Source: Actinoplanes nipponensis
GTDB lineage: Bacteria > Actinomycetota > Actinomycetes > Mycobacteriales > Micromonosporaceae
Length of the DNA stretch: 64,000 nucleotides
NCBI RefSeq assembly: GCF_016862275.1
Contig: NZ_BOMQ01000095.1
Location: 1 to 64,000, forward strand
Direction of reading: 5' to 3'
Shown here: positions 40,373 through 50,123 of the stretch, in pieces
Numbering within the stretch: position 1 is the first letter of the stretch
Layout: each line of letters starts with the position of its first letter
Notes under the pieces: generated by a model
The model's database searches: none
Seen by the model: the letters and a program-made list of their open reading frames with translations, nothing else
Told to the model about the DNA's origin: nothing
Translations under genes and position numbers: made by a program

Positions 40373-40376
<4 letters not shown>
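39396..40376 (-). CDS. ABC-2-type transporter ATP-binding protein
   Basis: A 326-residue ABC ATPase: Walker A GPNGAGKTT (residue ~55), signature LSGGQRRRLDLALGL, Walker B LLFLDEPTTGFD, H-loop TTHYIEEAERLADR, and a C-terminal DUF4162-like tail, as in DrrA-type exporters. ATG 40376 overlaps the stop of the upstream UgpC-like gene (ATGA), and its own end overlaps the permease. All three probably form one mRNA. N-terminal 25 residues are Pro/Gly-rich and non-conserved. Confidence 0.9.
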
Positions 40377-41602
<1,226 letters not shown>

Positions 41603-41670
41603 GGCTCGCCTCCACTCACCGGCCGGCGTGGCGCCGGCGGTCCTGCCTCCAGCAAAGCGCCGTTCGGGGC

Positions 41671-41684
41671 GGGCCGACAGAGTC
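41671..41684. promoter_or_regulatory. Weak DevR-like box upstream of the ugpC-like operon
   Basis: GGGCCGACAGAGTC, half-sites GGGCC/GAGTC, 69 bp upstream of ATG 41602. Degenerate; its position supports it more than its sequence. Confidence 0.4.
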
Positions 41685-41746
41685 TCCCGGCCCCGCTGCC
41701 GACGCTGACCGGCCCGGGGCGCGGGCCCCGGTCCGGCGGGGCCACC

Positions 41747-41760
41747 GGGACGTTCGGCCC
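41747..41760. promoter_or_regulatory. DevR-like box in the ugpC/small-membrane-protein divergent region
   Basis: GGGACGTTCGGCCC, 114 bp upstream of GTG 41874 and 145 bp from ATG 41602. Confidence 0.65.
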
Positions 41761-41873
41761 TGTCGCCGGCCGGCCGCGCCGCCGACGATGGTCGCGAGGG
41801 CGGTGTGGCCCCGGTCCGCCTCCGCCGCGGTGGCGTGCCGCGGCAGCGCCGCGAGCGCGGGCTGGAGGTGGCC

Positions 41874-42197
41874 GTGGACACGCTGACCGTCGCGGTGTGG
41901 ACTCTCATCGCGGTCCGGCTCGCCCTGCTCGTGCTGCCGCTGCTGCGGCGCCCGCCGGCGGCTCCGCGACCGGTGGCCGGCGTCGGCCCGCCCGCCCGCG
42001 TCGATCCCTGCCCACGGGTCGATCCGTGCCTGGGTGAGGTGCAGGCGCTGCCGCCCCGCCCGGCGCCGGACCCCGAGGCCGTCCTGTACGCCCGGTTGCT
42101 CGCGGGCGCCGTCAGCCGGGAACGCTACCGCGCGGAGATGGCCGTGCTGGCCGCCCGGGACCAGCGGGAGCACCCCGTGGAGCCGCCGCGCGCGTGA
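41874..42197 (+). CDS. Small SHOCT-like membrane protein
   Basis: A 107-residue protein with an N-terminal helix (VAVWTLIAVRLALLVLPLL), a Pro-rich linker containing the near repeat ARVDPCP/PRVDPCL, and a SHOCT-like end (YARLLAGAVSRERYRAEMAV). GTG 41874 has GGAGG five bases upstream; GTG 41868 is an alternative. Paralogous in plan to 34798 and 36512. Function unknown. Confidence 0.62.
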   Translation: MDTLTVAVWTLIAVRLALLVLPLLRRPPAAPRPVAGVGPPARVDPCPRVDPCLGEVQALPPRPAPDPEAVLYARLLAGAVSRERYRAEMAVLAARDQREHPVEPPRA

Positions 42198-42224
42198 GCC
42201 GAGCCGGCACTGAGCAGCACGGAC

Positions 42225-42238
42225 GGGTCCAACGGCCC
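42225..42238. promoter_or_regulatory. DevR-like box upstream of a zinc ADH
   Basis: GGGTCCAACGGCCC, 68 bp upstream of ATG 42307. Confidence 0.7.
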
Positions 42239-42306
42239 TGCCGCCGGGCGACCGGGCCGGCGCAGCGTGGGAGGCAGGCACGTCAGCGCTCGTGAAGGAG
42301 GGCGTC

Positions 42307-43344
42307 ATGAAGGCACTCGTCTACGGCGGTCCGGGACAGCGGTCCTGGACCGAGGTTCCCGATCCGCGCGTCCAGGACCCCAAGGACGTGGTCATCCGCG
42401 TCGACGCGGTCACCATCTGCGGCACCGACCTGCACATTCTCGGCGGTGACGTGCCGGAGGTGACCCCGGGCCGGATCCTCGGGCACGAGGCGGTCGGCAC
42501 GGTCGTGGAGGCCGGCGCCGGCGTGAGCGCGCTCGCCGTCGGCGACCGCGTGCTGGCATCCTGCATCTCGGCGTGCGGCGTGTGCCGGTTCTGCCGCGAG
42601 GGCAGCTACGGACAGTGCCTGGGCGGCGGGGGCTGGATCCTCGGCCACACCGTGGACGGGGTGCAGGCCGAGTACGCGCGCATCCCGTTCGCGGATCTGT
42701 CGACGTACAAGCTGCCGGCCTCGGTGACCGACGAGGCGGCCGTGCTGCTGGCCGACATCCTGCCCACCTCCTACGAGGTCGGGGTGCTCAACGGCGGGGT
42801 CCGGCCCGGCGACACGGTGGTCGTGGTCGGCGCCGGGCCCATCGGGCTGGCCGCGATCCTGGGCGCCCGGCTGTTCTCGCCGGCCCACATCGTCGCGGTG
42901 GACAAGGCGCAGAGCCGGCTCCAGGCGGCCAAGCTGTTCGGCGCGGACACCACGGTCATGGCCGACGACGACCCGCTCGCCGCCGTCCGCTCGCTGACCG
43001 GCGGGCTCGGCGCCGACGTGGTGATGGAGGCGGTCGGCACCCCGGAGACGTTCGAGCTCTGCACCAGCCTGGTCCGCCCGGGCGGGCGGGTGGCCAACAT
43101 CGGCGTGCACGGCAAGCCGGCCACCCTGCACCTGGAGGATCTGTGGATCCGCAACGTCACCATCACGACGGGGCTGGTGGACACGTACTCGACGCCGAAG
43201 CTGCTGGGCATGCTGGTCGCGGGGCAGCTCGACACCGGGCACATGGTCACCCACCGGTTCCCGCTCGAGGAGATCATGCAGGCGTACGACGCCTTCTCCC
43301 GCCCGGCGCAGACCGGGGCGCTGAAGGTCGTGCTGACGCGGTGA
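42307..43344 (+). CDS. Zinc-dependent alcohol dehydrogenase, secondary-ADH/TDH-like
   Basis: A 345-residue medium-chain dehydrogenase: catalytic zinc motifs ICGTDLHILGG and GHEAVG, structural loop CISACGVCRFCREGSYGQC, Rossmann motif VVVVGAGPIGLAA (residue ~170). The structural loop is close to those of secondary alcohol and threonine dehydrogenases (Clostridium-type). The product likely interconverts short ketones or aldehydes and alcohols with NAD(P)H. RBS GAAGGAGGG. It has its own DevR-like box and precedes adhE, which also has one. Confidence 0.87.
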   Translation: MKALVYGGPGQRSWTEVPDPRVQDPKDVVIRVDAVTICGTDLHILGGDVPEVTPGRILGHEAVGTVVEAGAGVSALAVGDRVLASCISACGVCRFCREGSYGQCLGGGGWILGHTVDGVQAEYARIPFADLSTYKLPASVTDEAAVLLADILPTSYEVGVLNGGVRPGDTVVVVGAGPIGLAAILGARLFSPAHIVAVDKAQSRLQAAKLFGADTTVMADDDPLAAVRSLTGGLGADVVMEAVGTPETFELCTSLVRPGGRVANIGVHGKPATLHLEDLWIRNVTITTGLVDTYSTPKLLGMLVAGQLDTGHMVTHRFPLEEIMQAYDAFSRPAQTGALKVVLTR

Positions 43345-43666
43345 GGTCCGGCCATCCGGCGCGGGTTAGGGCCGGGCAGCCCTGGCCGCGCCGGCCCGGC
43401 CGCGCGATGATCAGGACAGGAGGGCTCGTGGCCGCGGCGGTCCCGGGATCAGATGCCCCCTCGGCTCTCGGAAACCGCGGCGCGAGCCTTCCGTCGCCGG
43501 TGGCCGCGCCCGGCGCGGCACGCCGTCCGGGCCGCCGGAAGTGCCGGGTGCGGGACCAAAGGCCCGTCAGGTCAGGTCGTTGCGGTCAGGTGCGACGGCG
43601 CCGAGATCATGACAGTGGACGGTGAGCGGGCGGTACGCGCCCGCTCCCGACCCTGAGGATGCTGCC
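43345..43666. other. Intergenic region before adhE (322 bp)
   Basis: No coding sequence is supported. It contains the DevR-like box at 43552 and a weaker palindrome GGGCCGGGCAGCCC at 43369-43382, which lacks the conserved inner bases. Confidence 0.6.
43552..43565. promoter_or_regulatory. DevR-like box upstream of adhE
   Basis: GGGACCAAAGGCCC, full match, 101 bp upstream of ATG 43667. Confidence 0.72.
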
Positions 43667-46306
43667 ATGGCCGACACCGTCACCGTCACCGGAGTGCCCG
43701 TCGAAGCGCCGGACGAGACCGACCGCATGATCGACACGCTGGTCGAGCGCGGATTGTCGGCGCTGGCCGCGTACGACACCTTCACCCAGGAGCACATCGA
43801 CACGATCGTCGCCAAGGCGTCGGTGGCGGCGCTGAGCCGGCACACCGAGCTGGCCCAGCTGGCCGTCGAGGAGACCGGCCGCGGCCTGTTCGAGGACAAG
43901 GCCGTCAAGAACATCTTCGCGTGCGAGCACGTGCCGCACCACATGGCCGGGCTCAAGACCGTCGGGGTGATCTCCCGCGACGAGATCAACGGCATCGTCG
44001 AGATCGCCGAGCCGGTCGGCGTGGTCTGCGCGGTCACCCCGGTGACCAACCCGACCTCCACGACCGTGTTCAAGGCGCTGCTGGCGCTCAAGACGCGCAA
44101 CCCGGTGGTCTTCGCCTTCCACCCGGCGGCCCAGCGGTGCAGCGCCGAGGCGGCGCGCATCGTGCGGGACGCGGCGATCGCGGCCGGCGCCCCGGAGCAC
44201 TGCGTCCAGTGGATCGAGAGCCCGTCCGTGACGGCCACCGGCGCCCTGATGCGCCACCCGGGCGTGTCGGTCATCCTGGCCACCGGCGGCAACGCCATGG
44301 TCCGGGCGGCGTACTCGGCCGGCAAGCCGGCGCTGGGCGTCGGCGCCGGCAACGTGCCCGCGTATCTGCACCGGGGGGCGAAGCTGGCCCGGGCAGTGCA
44401 CGACGTCGTGCTCTCCAAGTCGTTCGACAACGGCATGGTGTGCGCCTCCGAGCAGGCGGCGATCATCGACGCCGGGATCTACGACGCCGCAATGGCCGAG
44501 TTCGCGCGGCTGCACGCCTACCGGGTCACCGCGCCGGAGAAAGCCAAGCTCGAGGAGCTCATCTTCGGCGCCCGCGCGGGCAGCGCCGACTGCGCCGAGG
44601 GCCGGCTCAACGCCGAGGTGGTGGGCCAGAGCGCCGAGTGGATCGCCGAGCGGGCCGGGTTCGCCGTGCCGCCCGGCACCTCGATCATCCTGGCCGAGGT
44701 GGCCGACGTCGGCCCGGCCGAGCCGCTGACCCGGGAGAAGCTGTGCCCGGTGCTGGCCGTGCTGCGCGCCGAGTCGACGCAGCAGGGCTTCGACCAGGCC
44801 GCGCGGATGGTGGAGTTCCACGGGCTCGGCCACAGCGCGGTCATCCACACCGAGGACGAGGCCGTCGCCGAGGCGTACGGCCGGCACGTCAAGGCGGTCC
44901 GGATCATCTGGAACGCCCCGGCCTCCCAGGGCGGTATCGGCGACATGTACAACGCGTTCCTGCCCTCGCTCACGCTGGGCTGCGGCAGCTACGGGCACAA
45001 CTCGGTGTCCAACAACGTCACCGCCGTCGACCTGATCAACATCAAGCGGATCGGCCGGCGCAGCAACAACCTGCAGTGGTTCAAGGTGCCGCCGAAGATC
45101 TACTTCGAGCCGAACGCGATCCGCTACCTGGCCGACATGCCCGACGTGCACCGGGTCACCGTCGTCACCGACCACACCATGACCCGGCTCGGCTACGTGG
45201 ACCGGCTCATCACGGTGCTGCAGCGCCGGCCGGAACGGGTCGCCCTGCAGATCATCGACGACGTCGAGCCCGAGCCGAGCCTGGCCACCGTGGACCGCGG
45301 CGCGGAGCTGATGCGGTCCTTCCGGCCGGACACCATCGTGGCCCTCGGCGGCGGGTCGGCGATGGACGCGGCCAAGGTGATGTGGCTGCGCTACGAGCAC
45401 CCCGAGGTGGTCTTCTCCGACATGCGGGAGAAGTTCTTCGACGTGCGCAAGCGGGCCTTCACGTTCCCGACCCTGGGCGAGCGGGCGCGGCTGGTGTGCA
45501 TCCCGACCACCTCGGGCACCGGGGCGGAGGTCACCCCGTTCGCCGTCATCACCGACAGCACGACCGGCAAGAAGTACCCGCTGGCCGACTACGCGCTGAC
45601 CCCCAGCGTCGCCATCGTCGACCCGGTGCTGGCCACCGATCTGCCGCCGGCGATCACCGCGGACAGCGGCTTCGACGCCCTGACCCACGCCATCGAGTCG
45701 TACGTGTCGGTCTACGCCAGCGACTTCACCGACGGGCTCTCCCTGCAGGCGATCAAGATGATCTTCGGCTACCTGGGCCGGGCCGTCGCGGACGGCCCGA
45801 ACGACCCGGAGGCCCGGGAGAAGATGCACAACGCCGGGACCATCGCCGGCATGGCGTTCGGCAGCGCCTTCCTGGGCATCGTGCACGCGATGTCGCACAC
45901 CCTCGGAGCGACGTTCCACGTCGCGCACGGCCGGACCAACGCCGTCCTGCTGCCGCACGTCATCCGCTACAACGGCACCGTGCCGACCAAGCTCACCGGC
46001 TGGCCCAAGTACGAGAGCTACCGGGCCCCGGAACGCTTCCAGGACATCGCCCGGACCCTCGGGCTGCCGGCCGCCACGCCGGCGGAGGGCGTGGAGTCCC
46101 TGGCCGCCGCGGTGGAGCAGCTGCGCCGCGAGGTCGGCATCCCGGAGTCGTTCCAGCAGATCGGCGTCGACGAGCAGGCCTTTTTGGACGCCGTGCCGCA
46201 GCAGGCCCTGAACGCCTACCAGGACCAGTGCGCGCCGGCCAACCCCCGGATGCCGATGCTCGACGACATGCAGGAGCTCATGAAGGCGGCGTACTACGGC
46301 AAGTGA
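43667..46306 (+). CDS. adhE: Bifunctional acetaldehyde-CoA/alcohol dehydrogenase
   Basis: An 879-residue AdhE. Residues ~20-440 form the CoA-acylating aldehyde dehydrogenase (catalytic Cys259 in NGMVCASEQAA; TPVTNPTSTTVFKALLAL near 125). Residues ~465-875 form the iron-dependent alcohol dehydrogenase (GGGSAMDAAKVMWL; metal-binding SGFDALTHAIESYV and HAMSHTLGATFHVAHG). It converts acetyl-CoA to ethanol, oxidising two NADH, and pairs with PFL to give classic mixed fermentation; AdhE often forms spirosome filaments. ATG 43667 is chosen for its TGAGGAT site; the upstream ATG at 43622 extends over non-conserved sequence. A DevR-like box is upstream. Confidence 0.95.
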   Translation: MADTVTVTGVPVEAPDETDRMIDTLVERGLSALAAYDTFTQEHIDTIVAKASVAALSRHTELAQLAVEETGRGLFEDKAVKNIFACEHVPHHMAGLKTVGVISRDEINGIVEIAEPVGVVCAVTPVTNPTSTTVFKALLALKTRNPVVFAFHPAAQRCSAEAARIVRDAAIAAGAPEHCVQWIESPSVTATGALMRHPGVSVILATGGNAMVRAAYSAGKPALGVGAGNVPAYLHRGAKLARAVHDVVLSKSFDNGMVCASEQAAIIDAGIYDAAMAEFARLHAYRVTAPEKAKLEELIFGARAGSADCAEGRLNAEVVGQSAEWIAERAGFAVPPGTSIILAEVADVGPAEPLTREKLCPVLAVLRAESTQQGFDQAARMVEFHGLGHSAVIHTEDEAVAEAYGRHVKAVRIIWNAPASQGGIGDMYNAFLPSLTLGCGSYGHNSVSNNVTAVDLINIKRIGRRSNNLQWFKVPPKIYFEPNAIRYLADMPDVHRVTVVTDHTMTRLGYVDRLITVLQRRPERVALQIIDDVEPEPSLATVDRGAELMRSFRPDTIVALGGGSAMDAAKVMWLRYEHPEVVFSDMREKFFDVRKRAFTFPTLGERARLVCIPTTSGTGAEVTPFAVITDSTTGKKYPLADYALTPSVAIVDPVLATDLPPAITADSGFDALTHAIESYVSVYASDFTDGLSLQAIKMIFGYLGRAVADGPNDPEAREKMHNAGTIAGMAFGSAFLGIVHAMSHTLGATFHVAHGRTNAVLLPHVIRYNGTVPTKLTGWPKYESYRAPERFQDIARTLGLPAATPAEGVESLAAAVEQLRREVGIPESFQQIGVDEQAFLDAVPQQALNAYQDQCAPANPRMPMLDDMQELMKAAYYGK

Positions 46307-46326
46307 GCGGCGCGGCGGGCGGGATA

Positions 46327-46340
46327 CGGACCAAGGGCCC
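46327..46340. promoter_or_regulatory. DevR-like box upstream of USP (46398)
   Basis: CGGACCAAGGGCCC, one mismatch, 57 bp upstream of ATG 46398. Confidence 0.62.
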
Positions 46341-46397
46341 TGCCATCCCGGTCCGTCGGCCGTTCTCCCGCCCCCGGCCCGCGCCTACCGTCCAGAT

Positions 46398-47270
46398 ATG
46401 GACACCGTCGTGTCGCACTCGCAGAACCTTCCCGTCGTGGTCGGCGTCGACCGGGCGCGGGAGCACCTGAGCATCGTCGACCTCGGCGTCGCGGAGGCGA
46501 GGCGACGCCACGCCGCCCTGTCGATCGTGCACGTCTGGCCCAGCCGCTACAGCGGCTGGGCCCAGGGCCGCAGCCCGCTGCCGACCGAGGAGGACGGCCG
46601 GCACCTGCTGGAGCTCGCGGCGCGGCGGGCCCGGCTGCAGGCGCCGCGGCTGCCGGTCACCACCGAACTGCTCAACGGCCGGGCGTCCGCCGTGCTGGCC
46701 GAGCGGTCGGCCACGGCGCGGCTGCTGGTGGTGGGTCATCGCGACGAGGCGCTGACCCATCCCAGCTGGGGCTCGACGGCGACGTACCTGGCCCACCAGA
46801 GCGCCTGCCCGCTGCTCGTGCACCGGGGGAACTGCTCGGAGCGCGGCCCGGTCGTGGTGGCCGCCTCCGGACACCAGCCGGCCACCGCCACCCTGGCCTG
46901 CGCCTACGAGGAGGCCGCCCGGGACGCGGCGCACCTGGTGGCGCTGCACGTGTCGCCCGCCTCGGCGGACCGGGCCCGGACCGACCGGCACCTCGCCGAG
47001 GCGCTGGCCGGCTGGGCCTGGACGTACCCCGACGTGGTCGTCGAGCGCCTCATCGTGCAGGAGACCGAGATCGGCTACACCCTGCAGCGCGCCGCCCGGC
47101 GCAGCCGCCTGCTGGTGGCCGGCATGGGCCGCACCGGGCGCTTCGCCGAGATCGTCTACGGCTCGCTCGGCGACGCGGCGATGCGCGGCACGGTGTGCCC
47201 GGTGCTGCTGGTCCCGCCCGGCTGGTCCGTGGGGACGGAGCGGGCGCTCGCCGGGACCGAGACCTCCTGA
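46398..47270 (+). CDS. Divergent tandem universal stress protein
   Basis: A 290-residue double UspA-fold protein starting PVVVGVDRAREHLSIVDLGV. Both ATP-loops are abnormal (GHRDEALTHPSWGSTATYL; GMGRTGRFAEIVYGSLGDA), the first more so, and the second half lacks the DGS start. There is no clear Shine-Dalgarno (TACCGTCCAGAT before ATG), so it may be leaderless. It opens a four-gene block (USP, DUF1876, cNMP domain, USP) that parallels genes at 30000-31406 and 36949. Confidence 0.75.
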   Translation: MDTVVSHSQNLPVVVGVDRAREHLSIVDLGVAEARRRHAALSIVHVWPSRYSGWAQGRSPLPTEEDGRHLLELAARRARLQAPRLPVTTELLNGRASAVLAERSATARLLVVGHRDEALTHPSWGSTATYLAHQSACPLLVHRGNCSERGPVVVAASGHQPATATLACAYEEAARDAAHLVALHVSPASADRARTDRHLAEALAGWAWTYPDVVVERLIVQETEIGYTLQRAARRSRLLVAGMGRTGRFAEIVYGSLGDAAMRGTVCPVLLVPPGWSVGTERALAGTETS

Positions 47271-47272
47271 CC

Positions 47273-47286
47273 GGGTCCTTAGCCTC
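47273..47286. promoter_or_regulatory. Degenerate DevR-like box upstream of DUF1876 copy 2
   Basis: GGGTCCTTAGCCTC, 71 bp upstream of ATG 47358. The left half-site is good, the right one poor. Confidence 0.45.
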
Positions 47287-47357
47287 TGCCGGGGCGCCGG
47301 CCGGCGCGCTGCGATGAAGGCGTCCGGCATCACCACCACGACGAAGAAGGTGCTGTC

Positions 47358-47633
47358 ATGGTCCACGCCCGAACCTGGCGCGTCGAGATCGACATCAACG
47401 AACACGACGACGAGCGCCGCACGCACGCCGTCGCCCGGCTGTACAGCGGCGCGCCGTCGCCGCTGCGGGCGGAGGGGCAGGCCCGGCGCCGCCCGGCCGA
47501 CCGCGAGGTGCCCGAGATCGGCGACGAGCTCGCCGTCGCCCGCGCCCTGGCCGACCTGGCCCATCAGCTGCTCGAGGCCGGCGCCGGCGACATCGAGCGG
47601 CTCACCCACGAGCCGGCCCGGCTGACCACCTGA
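47358..47633 (+). CDS. DUF1876-domain protein (Rv1738-like), copy 2
   Basis: A 91-residue paralogue of the protein at 36949 (TWRVEIDINEHDDERRTHAV; DREVPEIGDELAVARALADL), with high identity in both motifs but a changed middle. Same proposed role in hypoxic translation arrest. RBS GAAGAAGG. An overlapping frame from 47314 is a shadow of this gene. It precedes cNMP copy 2 by 23 bp. Confidence 0.87.
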   Translation: MVHARTWRVEIDINEHDDERRTHAVARLYSGAPSPLRAEGQARRRPADREVPEIGDELAVARALADLAHQLLEAGAGDIERLTHEPARLTT

Positions 47634-47656
47634 TCCGCCCGGCGGGAGACACCACC

Positions 47657-48184
47657 ATGGCGCCGTTGACCGTCTTCGACGAACTGGTCCTGCACCCGTT
47701 CCTGGGCGACCTGCCGATGGGCTGGTTGCACCGGCTGGCCGCGCACGGACGTACGGTGGTGCGGCCCGCCGGCTACCGGCTCTGCCGGCCGGACGGGCCC
47801 GCCGAGTGCTGCTGGCTGCTGCGCTCCGGGGCCGTCGACCTCGACGGGCCCGGGCCGGGACGGGGCGACGTCGTGCTCGGCCACGTCGGCGCCGACGGGG
47901 TGGTCGGGTGCTCCTGGCTGGTCGAGCCGTACCGGTACGTCAGCGGCGCGGTGGTGACCGAGGAGATCCGGGCGGTGGAGTTCGCGGCCGCCGGCCTGCG
48001 GAATCTCATCGGTGAGGATCCGGCCCTCGGGCTGGAACTGACCACGCGGTTCGTCACGGTGCTGACCGGACGGCTGCGGACCTCCACCCGCCGTTGGGCG
48101 GAGCTGCACCTCGATGACCGCGGCGACAGCCTCCCGCGGAGGGCCGGCGAATTCCCGACCGCGGGACCTCCGGCCCTGTGCTGA
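47657..48184 (+). CDS. Cyclic-nucleotide-binding-domain protein without HTH (copy 2)
   Basis: A 175-residue protein, clearly paralogous to that at 30000 over residues 1-150 (both start MAPL(S/T)VFD, then LVLHPFL, LPMG and GYRL, and share WLLRSG, VGADxVVGxSWLV and ELTTRF). It has Crp-like beta-roll only and no DNA-binding domain. Its C-terminus runs about 20 codons further than expected and reads through the DevR-like box of the next gene, ending just after it. RBS GGGAGA. Confidence 0.78.
   Translation: MAPLTVFDELVLHPFLGDLPMGWLHRLAAHGRTVVRPAGYRLCRPDGPAECCWLLRSGAVDLDGPGPGRGDVVLGHVGADGVVGCSWLVEPYRYVSGAVVTEEIRAVEFAAAGLRNLIGEDPALGLELTTRFVTVLTGRLRTSTRRWAELHLDDRGDSLPRRAGEFPTAGPPALC
48163..48176. 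promoter_or_regulatory. DevR-like box inside the 3' end of the cNMP-domain gene
   Basis: GGGACCTCCGGCCC, full match, 62 bp upstream of ATG 48239. The equivalent box in the first copy (30524) lies outside the coding region. Confidence 0.7.
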
Positions 48185-48238
48185 CACCGGCGGATCGGGT
48201 GTGCTGAAGAGGTAAGGAAACGGCACCGGGAGGCTGCC

Positions 48239-49168
48239 ATGAGTGACCTCGACAGGCAGAGAGCGCGAAGAGAAGCCCAGCAGGCCTCGGCCGACCTGCG
48301 CCGGTCGACCCCGTACAGCGACGCGGTCAACCGCTACCTGGGCGCGTACGGCTACCGCGAGACGCGGGACACCGCGCCGGTCCTGGCGCCCCCGCAGCCC
48401 GAGCGGACCCGGGCCGGCCTCGTGCTGGTCGGGGTGGACGACAGCCTGGCCGGCTACACCGCGGTGGACCACGCCGCGATCGAGGCCGAGCTGCGCGGCT
48501 GGGACCTGCGCCTGGTGCACGTGCAACCCGCCGGCGGCGGCCGCAACCCGGCCCGGGACCTCGGCGCCCGGCTACTGGAACGGATGACCGACCGGGTGCA
48601 CGGCTACTCGCCGACGGTCGCGGTGTCCAGCCACCTGGCCGTCGGGGCGCCGGCCGCCGCGCTGCTGGCCGAGGCCGCCACCGCCGACCTCGTCGTGGTC
48701 GGGCACCAGCACGGCCTCGCCGGCGCCGCCCTGGGCCGGACGGTCGGCGACCGGGTCGCCGTCCAGCATCCCGGCACCGTCCTGGTCGTCCGCGTGCCCG
48801 GCTGGCCGCCCGGACCGGGCTACGCGACCCGGCCGCTCGTGGTCGGCGTGGACGCCTCCGCCGCCTCGCCGCGCACGATCGCCTTCGCGGTCCGCGAGGC
48901 CCAGGTGCGCGGCTGCGACCTGATCATGCTGCACGCCGCCGGGGACGCTCCCGTGCCGATGGACCGGGTGGACCACCGCGACGGCGTCGCCGTGCACCAC
49001 CGGACCGTCGCCGGCGACCCGGTCACCGCGCTGGTCGCCGCCTCCGGCGACGCGGCCGCCCTCGTCGTCGGCCGGCACGGCAGGCGCTCCGTCACCGGCG
49101 CCCTGCTGGGTTCGGTGAGCCGCGCCCTGCTGCAGCGGGCCGACTGCCCGGTGTTCCTGGTCGGCTGA
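48239..49168 (+). CDS. Tandem universal stress protein (copy 2 of the cNMP-linked pair)
   Basis: A 309-residue paralogue of the protein at 30597, with a 50-residue charged N-terminal extension (RQRARREAQQASADL) absent from copy 1. Domain starts are VLVGVDDSLAGYTAVDHAAI and PLVVGVDASAASPRTIAFAV. The first ATP-loop is degenerate (GHQHGLAGAALGRTVGDRV), the second nearer normal (GRHGRRSVTGALLGSVSRAL). RBS GGGAGG. It closes the four-gene block. Confidence 0.85.
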   Translation: MSDLDRQRARREAQQASADLRRSTPYSDAVNRYLGAYGYRETRDTAPVLAPPQPERTRAGLVLVGVDDSLAGYTAVDHAAIEAELRGWDLRLVHVQPAGGGRNPARDLGARLLERMTDRVHGYSPTVAVSSHLAVGAPAAALLAEAATADLVVVGHQHGLAGAALGRTVGDRVAVQHPGTVLVVRVPGWPPGPGYATRPLVVGVDASAASPRTIAFAVREAQVRGCDLIMLHAAGDAPVPMDRVDHRDGVAVHHRTVAGDPVTALVAASGDAAALVVGRHGRRSVTGALLGSVSRALLQRADCPVFLVG

Positions 49169-49259
49169 GGACACGATCGCCGTTCAGCCGCGCGGGGGAA
49201 AGGCCGACGCGGGACGAGGGATTAAGGTGATGGCGTCGCGAACGAGTACGGGAGCTCGC

Positions 49260-50123
49260 ATGACTGACGCTGTCACGGTGGACGCCGTCGCCGCCGGTGA
49301 CCACGTCTGCCTGACGTTCTCCGATCCGGACGAACGCCTCGACATCGTCGCCGAGTTCGTCGCCGAGGGCCTCGGGTGCAACCACAAGGTGCTCTGCTAC
49401 ACCCACTCGCTCACCCCGCAACGGCTGAGCGACGAGCTGACCTGGCGCGGTGTCGCCGTGCCGCCGGCCGTGCGGTCCGGCCAGCTGGACGTCACCGACG
49501 GCGGTCAGCTGTGGGCCCCGGGCGGCCCCGCGACCGCGGCGGCCATGGTGGAGGCGCTGGCCGGCGAGATCGAGCAGGCCGCCGGGCAGGGCTACGCCGG
49601 CCTGCGGATGACCGCCGACATGTGCTGGGCGACCCGGCCCAGCGCCACCGTGCCGGAGCTGCGCGCGTTCGAGGAGGCGGCGGCGGGCCTGTGCGCCGAC
49701 GGTCGCTTCACCGCCGTCTGCCAGTACGACCGCGACGGCTTCGACCCGGTCACCCTGGCCTTCGCCGCGGAGGCGCACCCGAAGACGGTCGCCGCGCTGG
49801 CCTACCACGACGACGCGGTGCTGCGCATCTGCCGCCAGCACCGGCCCCCGGGCGTGCGCATCTCCGGCGAGCTCGACTACACCCGGCTGGAACCCCTGCG
49901 CCAAGCCCTGACCGAGGCCCTGCGGCTGGACACGGACATCCACGTCGACATGTCCAGGGCGCGTTTCGTCGACGTCACCGCGGCCACCATGATCGCCAAG
50001 ACGGCGCTCTCCCTGCCGGCCGACCGGCATCTGATCGTCACCTGCGGCCCGGCCGTCGCGGAGACGTTCCGGCTGGTGGGGGCGGGCGAGGCCGGCCAGT
50101 TCCGGATGCAACCGTCGCGATGA
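49260..50123 (+). CDS. MEDS-domain sensor with C-terminal STAS domain
   Basis: A 287-residue protein: residues ~1-170 form a MEDS (DcmR-sensory) domain (AGDHVCLTFSDPDERLDIVA; MTADMCWATRPSATV; CQYDRDGFDPVTL), and residues ~195-285 a STAS domain (ISGELDYTRLEPL, VDMSRARFVDVTAATMI). In Streptomyces-type actinobacteria such proteins act as anti-anti-sigma factors whose Ser/Thr near RFVD is phosphorylated; the MEDS part would bind a signal. It overlaps the next gene, an anti-sigma-type kinase (ATGA). No DevR-like box is upstream, so this pair may belong to a different circuit. Confidence 0.83.
   Translation: MTDAVTVDAVAAGDHVCLTFSDPDERLDIVAEFVAEGLGCNHKVLCYTHSLTPQRLSDELTWRGVAVPPAVRSGQLDVTDGGQLWAPGGPATAAAMVEALAGEIEQAAGQGYAGLRMTADMCWATRPSATVPELRAFEEAAAGLCADGRFTAVCQYDRDGFDPVTLAFAAEAHPKTVAALAYHDDAVLRICRQHRPPGVRISGELDYTRLEPLRQALTEALRLDTDIHVDMSRARFVDVTAATMIAKTALSLPADRHLIVTCGPAVAETFRLVGAGEAGQFRMQPSR

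Noticed and set aside
43369..43382. GGGCCGGGCAGCCC before adhE as a second box
   Set aside because: The inner bases do not fit (AGCCC, no conserved G at the right half-site start); a better site lies at 43552.
47314..47625. An overlapping 103-codon ORF starting 44 bp before the DUF1876 gene
   Set aside because: It is in another frame of the well-conserved DUF1876 gene and is Thr/Arg/Pro-rich; it also begins in the promoter region.
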